The notes under the pieces: generated by a model
Databases searched by the model: none
Told to the model about the DNA's origin: nothing
What the model saw: only the letters and a program-made list of their open reading frames with translations
Made by a program: the position numbers and the translations under genes
NCBI GenBank assembly: GCA_028718065.1
Contig: JAQUMP010000007.1
Span: forward strand, 1-21,148
Length of the DNA stretch: 21,148 nucleotides
Origin: Chitinivibrionales bacterium
Lineage (GTDB): Bacteria; Fibrobacterota; Chitinivibrionia; Chitinivibrionales; FEN-1185
Direction: 5' to 3'
Part shown: positions 15,560 through 21,148 of the stretch, piece after piece
How the letters are laid out: each line of letters opens with the position of its first letter
Position numbering within the stretch: the stretch's first letter is position 1

Positions 15560-18500
15560 TTACTTTACAACTGCCATTTTCCAGTATTTTACATGCGGCA
15601 CGCCGTTTACGCGGGCGGCCAGGCGGCAGCGGTAAACGCCGGGGCCGATATGGTCGAGCGCCAGGGCGTGCTCGTTATAATCCGGATACGCGCCCGAAAG
15701 CTCCTTTACGGAATAGACGCAGAACCCGGTATAGGTGAAAATATCCAGCCGCACCTCGGCGGCCGGGCCCGAAAATTTGTATTTGAACATGGCGATCGGG
15801 CTGCCCTGGGTGGGATTGGGATAACTGTGAAAGGTTATCGGGTCGGCCTCTTTAAGCGCGGCTGCGGGCGCGGCGCCGGGGTAAGCAAAGGTCCGGCCGG
15901 CCGAATACCCGGTCTGCGCCCAGAGCGCTTTTTTGCCGACGATGTCGGGCGGCGCGCGCCAGCGATAGGCCAGGCCGTTACCGGCGATGGCGATTACGTC
16001 CATGCTGTCGCTGTTGTCAAGATTCGCCAGGAGCGGCCCCGTGGCCAGCGGGGCGCCGGCCGAAAAGGGCCAGTAGGATTCTATGATCTGGCCCACGTTG
16101 CCGGTGGTGATGGTTTGGTGGGGACGCACGGCCTGGGCATTAACGGCATCCACAAAACCGCCCCATAAAACCAGGGGCGGCACGAGCGAATCGTTGAGCC
16201 GCAGCATGGTATCGATCATGGTAGGCCGCAGGCCGGAAATAGAGTCGCGCAGGCTGTCCGGCCCGTAAACGTAAACAATGGTGCCCTTCTGCCGGTCGGC
16301 GCGAATAATATGCGCCAGCTTGTAGGTTTCGTGCTCGCCGCTCATGGTGGAAAAAACCGTGAGCGGCTTGCCCGCGCCGTCCTGGCCTACGGCCGGGCTA
16401 AAGCGCACGTTGCCGCGCAGGTACCAATATCTTTTGTCAAGATATGCCGGCCAGCCGTCAAGCAGCGCGCCCTTGTGGTTAAAAGCGTAGATGCCGTTGG
16501 CGCCGCCCACCACAATGTCCAGAAACCCGTCGCCGTTAATGTCCGCCAGCACCGGCGCGCTGCCGTTTACGGGCAGGTCGGCGCGCGCAGTGGAGGTACC
16601 TTCGTGGTAGAGTGAAGCCCAGTCGCTGGGGTCCGCCGTCCAGGGCGCCATGAGCGCGCCGCCGGCACGATAGACCCATAAGCCCTGGCGGCTGTCGCAC
16701 ACCACGACTTCGTCGCTGTCGTTATTGTCAAGATCGCCCGCCGCAAGCGTATAGGGGCCTATGCCGCCGCGCACCGGCGCCGCGGCCGTTACCCGCAGGG
16801 AATCGGCACTTACAAAAGAGATCCTGCCGTTAACCTGCATCACCGCCAGCATGTCGTTTGCATGCGGCAGAGCGGCCAGGGCGCATACGGCGCGTGCCGA
16901 ATCGAGCCGCAGCGAATCGACGACGCCGGTGGAATCGCCGAAAATCAGCAAACCGTTTTCGCAGCCCACGGCCCAGCGCGTTCCCGCAAAATTGCAGACG
17001 TACGACGAGGGCCGCGCCGGTAATTTGAGTGAAATAACGGCCGCCTCGGAAACGGCCGAGCGCAGGTAAAGAGAGCTGTCGGAAAGGGGCACATAAACTT
17101 TATTATTTATGACGGTGGGGAACGAAAGGGGGCCATGCAGGCTGTCAAGATAGGTGACGGTATCGTAGGCGACCACGGGCGTGGCTCCGCTCGAATCGCG
17201 CAGGGTGTCGCCGTTCCAGTTGCGCGCGGCGACCAAGGCGACTCGCGTTCCCAGGCTTTGCGCGCCCGCGCCTGTTGCCGGCCAGCAGTAGAGCAGGCCA
17301 TGGCGCGAAACGGCCACGACTTCCCGGCCCGCAATGCCCGGCGCCAGGTCGCAGGCAACGGGTTCAAACATACTGTCCGGCACGCAGCGTTTGGGCCAGG
17401 AAGGGGCGGAAACATTTTTGGCCACGCTCACCAGGAAGGCGCTGTCGACATAATTAATGACCTCCGAGTCGCGCACCGCCTGGATTTCGTTCCCGGCATG
17501 ATTGTAGCCCGAGGCGGGCGTTATGCCGAATGTCAAGAAACTCTGGCCGCCGTCGTTGGCCCGGGTGGAAGGCCGCGTAAACGGGCCGAACCCCGCGACC
17601 GTGTCCGAGCGGAATTGCGAAACACTCACGTGCGGAAACACGTCCGCGCCGCCGCCCACATCGTAGACGATCTGGTAATAATTGGCGAAGGTTATGCCCA
17701 TATCGGAAACGCCGTCCGCTTCAACCAGCCCGATCCCGCGATAGGTGGAATCGGCATTTACGGCGTTGTTGCTCAGGCGGTCGCGGATTACGGTTTCGTC
17801 AACGTGCCACACCACCACGCCCGAAGCCGGGACACCCACATCGTAATTGCGGACCGAATCGATGCAATGCGCTTCGTCCGCGGAAACCGATATTACGGCC
17901 GCATTGAGCTTGATGGGATTGGTCTGGTCCAGCACATGCACCCACGACGAGCCGATCTGGATGGAATCGTAGCGGAAAACGGTGTCGCTGCCGCCCAAAT
18001 TCCGCTGACGGTTTTCGAGCAGAAAATATTCGTGGTCGTTAATGGGCACTAAAAGAATGGTGGTGTCGCCCGGACCGGCGGCGCTCACCGCCTTGAGCCG
18101 GTAGGGCAGGCCGGCGCCGATATCGGTGACCACGGGTTTGTCCCATCCCATAAAGGCCCGCACCCAGGCCGACGGCCAGGGCGGAATAAAGCCGTTGCCG
18201 GCCGAATACCCGTAATAATCCATAATGCAGAATGCGCCCACCGCGGGCAAGCCGCTTCCGGTATTGAATAAATCCGGGATGCCGAGCTGGCGCGCGATTT
18301 GATTGATGATAATGCCGTGCACGCCCCAGTTGAGGCCGTCCTGGTTGGAGGTCTCCGCGGTGAGCATAACTTCGTCGAGCAGAATGTTTTTGCCCGAGGC
18401 GCCCGCCACGCTCACGCCCGCCTCGGCAATTTTGAGGGAATCCTTGAAAAATTTAAACGTCTGCGGAGTTATGAACCAGTCGATCATGTCGGCCGGGCTA

Positions 18501-19252
18501 TTCTGGAGTTGATCGGTTAAAAACGATGAGCCCGCGTGCATAATCATGATCGCGGCGCGATGGCCGGAAACCGTGTCGCGCAGGGTGCCGTCGGGGTTTT
18601 GCACGAGCGTGGCGAAGGGCGAGGCGCCGCTTAGGTTGCCGCCCGCGCCGGCGAGCGCGTCCTTGACAAAATGCATAAGACCCACGGTCTTGCGGAAACT
18701 GTAATCGTCGTAGGTTTCGCTCTTTTTCTTGCCGCCCGGCGAGTAGTAGATCATCTGGTGAGGCACGGCGTAGGCGCGGTCCTCGTCGCGGCCGGCGGGC
18801 AGAATGCGGAACTGGAGCACCAGGCTCCCGCGCGATACGGTCTTAAAGTAATCGGCGGCATACTGCAATTGGTGCGCGCAATACACGGAATCGTGCGGCA
18901 GTTTGTCGTATTTGTAAACAGTGTCGCTCTTGTAAAACCCGAGTTCGGCCGCGTCGCCGCCGCCCAGGAGACCGAAGAGCCCGTTGCCGGTGGTAAGGTC
19001 CGTGGAATCGCGCATAAATTCCACGCGCAGGACGATAATCATGAGCGTATCGGGGGTGTTGCGTTTGGAGAAGCTTATCGACCAGTTGTGGTCGGCCGCG
19101 GTCTCCAGCAGTTTTTTCTGCGATACGGCGCGGGCCAGGTATTTATCGGCCGACCAGGCCGCGGCCTTGACGGAAAAGAAACAGGCGAACAAAAGCAGAA
19201 GTACCGTCCCCAAAGGTCCGGCTGTTTTATGCAAAATTTGGTTGTACTGCAA
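15560..19252 (-). CDS. M6-like pseudo-peptidase with FG-GAP repeats and a T9SS-like sorting domain
   Basis: This 1230-residue protein starts at TTG, with AGAGG five bases upstream and no nearby in-frame ATG. A signal peptide ends near residue 32 (VKAAA). Residues about 50-450 follow the M6 (immune-inhibitor-A-like) layout: DTLMIIVLRVEF, a Y-F-K-x-V-S-R-G-S-L segment, then G-I-P-D-L-F-N and A-F-C-I-M-D-Y-Y-G, and MGW. The zinc site normally HExxHxLGLPD reads NQIARQLGIPD (317-327): both His and the catalytic Glu are gone and only D327 remains. Residues about 835-940 and 1070-1098 carry FG-GAP/VCBS-type repeats (AGDLDNNDSDEVVV, LADINGDGFLDIVVGG). The last about 95 residues start with SYPNPTQG and fit a type A sorting domain. 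The protein is likely a surface-exported scaffold or binding protein. The PorV-like gene is immediately upstream. Confidence 0.88.
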   Translation of the reverse strand: MQYNQILHKTAGPLGTVLLLLFACFFSVKAAAWSADKYLARAVSQKKLLETAADHNWSISFSKRNTPDTLMIIVLRVEFMRDSTDLTTGNGLFGLLGGGDAAELGFYKSDTVYKYDKLPHDSVYCAHQLQYAADYFKTVSRGSLVLQFRILPAGRDEDRAYAVPHQMIYYSPGGKKKSETYDDYSFRKTVGLMHFVKDALAGAGGNLSGASPFATLVQNPDGTLRDTVSGHRAAIMIMHAGSSFLTDQLQNSPADMIDWFITPQTFKFFKDSLKIAEAGVSVAGASGKNILLDEVMLTAETSNQDGLNWGVHGIIINQIARQLGIPDLFNTGSGLPAVGAFCIMDYYGYSAGNGFIPPWPSAWVRAFMGWDKPVVTDIGAGLPYRLKAVSAAGPGDTTILLVPINDHEYFLLENRQRNLGGSDTVFRYDSIQIGSSWVHVLDQTNPIKLNAAVISVSADEAHCIDSVRNYDVGVPASGVVVWHVDETVIRDRLSNNAVNADSTYRGIGLVEADGVSDMGITFANYYQIVYDVGGGADVFPHVSVSQFRSDTVAGFGPFTRPSTRANDGGQSFLTFGITPASGYNHAGNEIQAVRDSEVINYVDSAFLVSVAKNVSAPSWPKRCVPDSMFEPVACDLAPGIAGREVVAVSRHGLLYCWPATGAGAQSLGTRVALVAARNWNGDTLRDSSGATPVVAYDTVTYLDSLHGPLSFPTVINNKVYVPLSDSSLYLRSAVSEAAVISLKLPARPSSYVCNFAGTRWAVGCENGLLIFGDSTGVVDSLRLDSARAVCALAALPHANDMLAVMQVNGRISFVSADSLRVTAAAPVRGGIGPYTLAAGDLDNNDSDEVVVCDSRQGLWVYRAGGALMAPWTADPSDWASLYHEGTSTARADLPVNGSAPVLADINGDGFLDIVVGGANGIYAFNHKGALLDGWPAYLDKRYWYLRGNVRFSPAVGQDGAGKPLTVFSTMSGEHETYKLAHIIRADRQKGTIVYVYGPDSLRDSISGLRPTMIDTMLRLNDSLVPPLVLWGGFVDAVNAQAVRPHQTITTGNVGQIIESYWPFSAGAPLATGPLLANLDNSDSMDVIAIAGNGLAYRWRAPPDIVGKKALWAQTGYSAGRTFAYPGAAPAAALKEADPITFHSYPNPTQGSPIAMFKYKFSGPAAEVRLDIFTYTGFCVYSVKELSGAYPDYNEHALALDHIGPGVYRCRLAARVNGVPHVKYWKMAVVK

Positions 19253-19257
19253 ATGTT

Positions 19258-19262
19258 CCTCT
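19258..19262 (-). promoter_or_regulatory. Shine-Dalgarno AGAGG supporting a TTG start
   Basis: On the minus strand AGAGG lies five bases before TTG (19252-19250). Starting further downstream would cut into the signal peptide, so TTG is the best start for the M6-like gene. Confidence 0.65.
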
Positions 19263-19263
19263 C

Positions 19264-19296
19264 GGATGATTAGAGCGCTGGTGTGTTAGTGCGTTT
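19264..19296 (-). repeat. octamer repeat element B, upstream of the M6-like gene
   Basis: Read on the minus strand, 19295-19264 divides into four 8-nt units; the first two fit AACNNNCN (19295-19280) and the last two have decayed. From 19296 down, 21 of 24 bases match element A from base 2730, and all three differences are transitions. Both are preceded by an A-rich run. The element ends 11 bases before the TTG start of the M6-like gene, in the same orientation relative to the gene as element A. Confidence 0.7.
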
Positions 19297-19348
19297 CTTT
19301 TTATTGGTTATTTCCTAACACAGCAAAGCCGGAAAAAAGATACTATGG

Positions 19349-19367
19349 AAGGGGTTAGCCACCCCTT
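19349..19367. repeat. GC-rich hairpin AAGGGGT/ACCCCTT
   Basis: A perfect 7-bp stem encloses the loop TAGCC. On the minus strand a run of six T follows about 12 bases after the stem, too far for a standard terminator of the PorV-like gene. It forms the left part of the structured region ending at 19512. Confidence 0.6.
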
Positions 19368-19370
19368 AGA

Positions 19371-19491
19371 CCCGCCAAGGAAAATGCTTCTTGAAGTTAA
19401 AAGATAAAAACCCGACATTGCTTGACAAAGGTATCATGCCTGCACGAATACTGTTTGTGTTTTTAGCTATAATAAGCATTTTCCTTACGGG
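19371..19491. repeat. long-range inverted repeat, 13 bp perfect plus 4 bp outer stem
   Basis: AAGGAAAATGCTT (19377-19389) is the exact reverse complement of AAGCATTTTCCTT (19474-19486), with 84 bp between the arms. Outside an asymmetric 2x1 bulge, CCCG (19371-19374) pairs with CGGG (19488-19491). No reading frame fills the interior. It could be a small MITE-like element or the closing stem of a structured RNA; no target-site duplication was seen. Confidence 0.75.
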
Positions 19492-19495
19492 ATAT

Positions 19496-19512
19496 AAAGG
19501 GCGGAGCCCTTT
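19496..19512 (-). terminator. hairpin AAAGGGC/GCCCTTT downstream of the propeller-PorV gene
   Basis: A perfect 7-bp GC-rich stem with a 3-base loop lies 37 bp after the stop codon of the propeller-PorV gene (minus strand). No T-run follows in that direction, so it may be a weak terminator, an mRNA 3' stabiliser or the right part of the structured region. Confidence 0.35.
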
Positions 19513-19514
19513 CC

Positions 19515-19536
19515 AACTCAAACGCTCGAACGTTCT
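19515..19536 (+). repeat. octamer repeat element C
   Basis: AACTCA is followed by two 8-nt units, AACGCTCG and AACGTTCT. The 11-mer AACGCTCGAAC (19521-19531) is identical to the minus strand of 2711-2721 in element A. It lies 12 bp beyond the stop codon of the propeller-PorV gene. Confidence 0.6.
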
Positions 19537-19548
19537 TTTTATCGTGCA

Positions 19549-21148
19549 CTAAAACCTGAATATCAGTGAGTAGCGCTGCTGCTGATTGCGCATTTCAGAC
19601 CCTTTGGGGGAATAAATATAGGACCAGTCGAAATTGAGATTGCCGTAGCGAATGCCGAGGCCCGGCGTTAATTCGTGACGCTGGCCGTCCCGGTCGATCA
19701 GGCCGCCGATGCGCAGGGCGATCATGTTGATATACCAGAATTCGGCGCCGAGACTGTAAAGGACCTGGTCCAGTTCATTGCGCCAGCTTTCGTCGGGATT
19801 ATTAATGAGATCGGTGACGATCGCCTTGTAAAAAGGATCGGGCTGGCCGTCGGGATAGGTTTTAACGATCTCGCGATAGATGTCGGTAAGCACTTTAAAA
19901 TCGAACACCGGCGTCTGGATGGCGCGGTAGCAGAGTCCGAGCCGGGCGGTAAACGGCAGCGGGTCGGGGCGGTTGGGATCTTCATAGTAAATCGGCGGCC
20001 CCATGTTAAAGAGGCCAAAACCTATATCCAACCCCGGAAGCCCTAGGTTTCGTTTAAGCAGCGCGGCGTCGATGGCGAAGGTCTGGCCGATCCCCATGCC
20101 GTTGGCAAGGCCGCTGGCAAGCACGCTGTAAATATATTTGGCATTAAGGCCCAGTGAAAAATCCTGTTGCACGGCAAAACCGTAGCTCAGCGAGAAAACG
20201 CTTTCCCAGGCGCGTGAATTGCCGAGGACTTTGCCGAATTCGTCCGTGAGGTCGTACGATCCGAAATTGGTAAAATTAATGTTAAAACCGAGCGTGCCCC
20301 ATTCTTCGGTCGGCCACACGAGCGCGCCGTAACTGTGCCAGAGATCGGGCAGTTTGGCCGCGGGCAGCAGGGGCTCGTAAAAAAGTTCCACCTGGCGTTC
20401 CGCATATTCAAAACGGTCGATACCGCCTTCGCTGGCGATCCAGACGTCGTTGCCCTGCACCGCAATCGCGGCGATACGGTCGCCGGAGAGCGCGTTTTTG
20501 GTGTGGTAGGCTTTCCACTGCGGCGGCAGGCGCACCGGGTTTCCGTTTTTGTCAATATCCGTTTTGCCGGGGGTGTACAGAATGGCGCCGCGGTCGGTGG
20601 CGATCCACATGCGTCCGTTCGGATAGGGCGCAAACGCCGCCGTCCGGCTCTGACCGAATTTGTACCGTTTCCAGGACTTTTCGTTCCACAGGGTTATGCC
20701 GTTGTCGCCGCCGACCCAAACCGTGGAGTCCTCCGTGCAAAAGAGCGCGCTTACGGCGACGCTCACCAGGCCCTTACCGGTATCATAAAACGTCCAGGCC
20801 GAATCGCGGTACACCAGCAGACCATGTTTACAACCGGCATAAATAACGTTTGAGGGGCCCACGGCCACCGCCGTAACGGCGCTGTCGGCAGGGGCCGGGG
20901 GCAAGGGCAAGATCTTAAAGGTTCCGTTTTGCAGCGTGGCGACCCCTGCCGTGGTGCCGACTACGATCAGGCCGGCCTCGCGTCCCGCAATGGCCGTGAT
21001 CCGGTCGGCCGGCAGCCCGTCGCGCATGCTGAAACGGGTCCAGACCGAATTCTCGTTGCGCCACAGGCCGTGCGCCGTGCCGACCCAAAATTGGTCTGTT
21101 TCGTCAAGCAGCAGGGCGGTCACGCTTTCCTTGACGGCCACGGAAAAG
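19549..21148 (-). CDS. propeller fused to a PorV/PorQ-like outer-membrane barrel, 5' end outside the window
   Basis: The frame is open to the right edge; a GTG at 21141-21139 is available but blade-like sequence begins straight after it, so the true start is probably outside. Within the visible 530 residues after that GTG, about 1-245 carry repeats of the two-component-regulator propeller type (FWVGTAHGLWR, TVWVGGDNGITLW, VWIASEGGIDRF). From about residue 255 the sequence fits PorV/PorQ-family barrels: LPDLWHSYGALV, EEWGTLGFNINFTNFGSY, FSLSYGFAV..SLGLNAKYIYSVLA, GPPIYYEDPNRPDPLPF, and a final strand QRYSLIFRF ending in Phe, as expected for an outer-membrane barrel. PorV is the T9SS outer-membrane shuttle that carries cargo to the sorting machinery. 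The usual PorV N-terminus is not visible and may precede the propeller. Confidence 0.82.
   Translation of the reverse strand, partial: FSVAVKESVTALLLDETDQFWVGTAHGLWRNENSVWTRFSMRDGLPADRITAIAGREAGLIVVGTTAGVATLQNGTFKILPLPPAPADSAVTAVAVGPSNVIYAGCKHGLLVYRDSAWTFYDTGKGLVSVAVSALFCTEDSTVWVGGDNGITLWNEKSWKRYKFGQSRTAAFAPYPNGRMWIATDRGAILYTPGKTDIDKNGNPVRLPPQWKAYHTKNALSGDRIAAIAVQGNDVWIASEGGIDRFEYAERQVELFYEPLLPAAKLPDLWHSYGALVWPTEEWGTLGFNINFTNFGSYDLTDEFGKVLGNSRAWESVFSLSYGFAVQQDFSLGLNAKYIYSVLASGLANGMGIGQTFAIDAALLKRNLGLPGLDIGFGLFNMGPPIYYEDPNRPDPLPFTARLGLCYRAIQTPVFDFKVLTDIYREIVKTYPDGQPDPFYKAIVTDLINNPDESWRNELDQVLYSLGAEFWYINMIALRIGGLIDRDGQRHELTPGLGIRYGNLNFDWSYIYSPKGSEMRNQQQRYSLIFRF

Noticed and set aside
17135..18052. 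A 305-codon plus-strand frame antisense to the M6-like gene
   Set aside because: The coding signal, domains and signal peptide lie on the minus strand. The antisense frame is Arg/Gly/Val/His-rich, has no recognisable domain and no ribosome-binding site, as expected for a shadow in GC-rich DNA.
19422..19473. TTGACA (19422-19427) and TATAAT (19468-19473) as a promoter
   Set aside because: The spacing is 40 bases and the only plus-strand direction leads into the 3' end of a minus-strand gene.
19371..19491. Insertion sequence with terminal inverted repeats
   Set aside because: There is no transposase or remnant between the arms and no target-site duplication outside them, so it is listed only as an inverted repeat.

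Overview
The window looks like a piece of a Gram-negative chromosome from the FCB supergroup (Fibrobacterota, Bacteroidota and related candidate phyla). This rests on several features: C-terminal domains resembling type IX secretion (T9SS) sorting domains, a PorV/PorQ-like outer-membrane barrel, a Bacteroidota-style tail-fibre C-terminus, and propeller-bearing outer-membrane proteins. The species cannot be fixed. No tRNA, rRNA, transposase or CRISPR array was seen.

Layout. (1) Bases 1-4078, plus strand: a TPR protein cut by the left edge, an ExbB/TolQ proton channel, and two ExbD/TolR-like proteins. They look like one envelope-energising operon. The first ExbD carries two CxxC knuckles in its predicted periplasmic part. 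(2) Bases 4079-4538: a noncoding stretch with eight perfect AACAGCCC units and two hairpins. (3) Bases 4539-11061, plus strand: four secreted proteins that are visibly more AT-rich than the flanks. They are a small secreted protein, a propeller/Fn3/fibre protein, a subtilisin-like protein with Asn where the catalytic Asp is expected, and a protein with a sorting-domain-like tail. (4) Bases 11062-11108: the gap between the two converging gene runs, with a 14-bp palindrome. (5) Bases 11109-21148, minus strand and GC-rich, in transcription order: a propeller/PorV-like barrel fusion cut by the right edge; a large M6-like protein whose HExxH site has become NQIAR and which ends in a sorting-like domain; a gluzincin/TolB-propeller/outer-membrane-barrel protein with intact HEFAH; and a small exported protein coupled to it.

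How the parts may work together (inference): ExbB/ExbD units convert proton-motive force into envelope work, with the TPR protein as a periplasmic scaffold. The right half reads as a cell-surface module, with a PorV-like barrel next to a protein that looks like cargo for such a shuttle, plus a barrel-anchored metallopeptidase. The AT-rich middle block adds more secreted proteins and may have been acquired separately.

The most unusual points are: the cysteine-knuckle ExbD; the M6 pseudo-peptidase; the propeller-PorV fusion; a family of 8-nt repeats (AACNNNCN), two members of which sit in the same orientation just upstream of start codons; and a highly structured intergenic region at 19349-19512.
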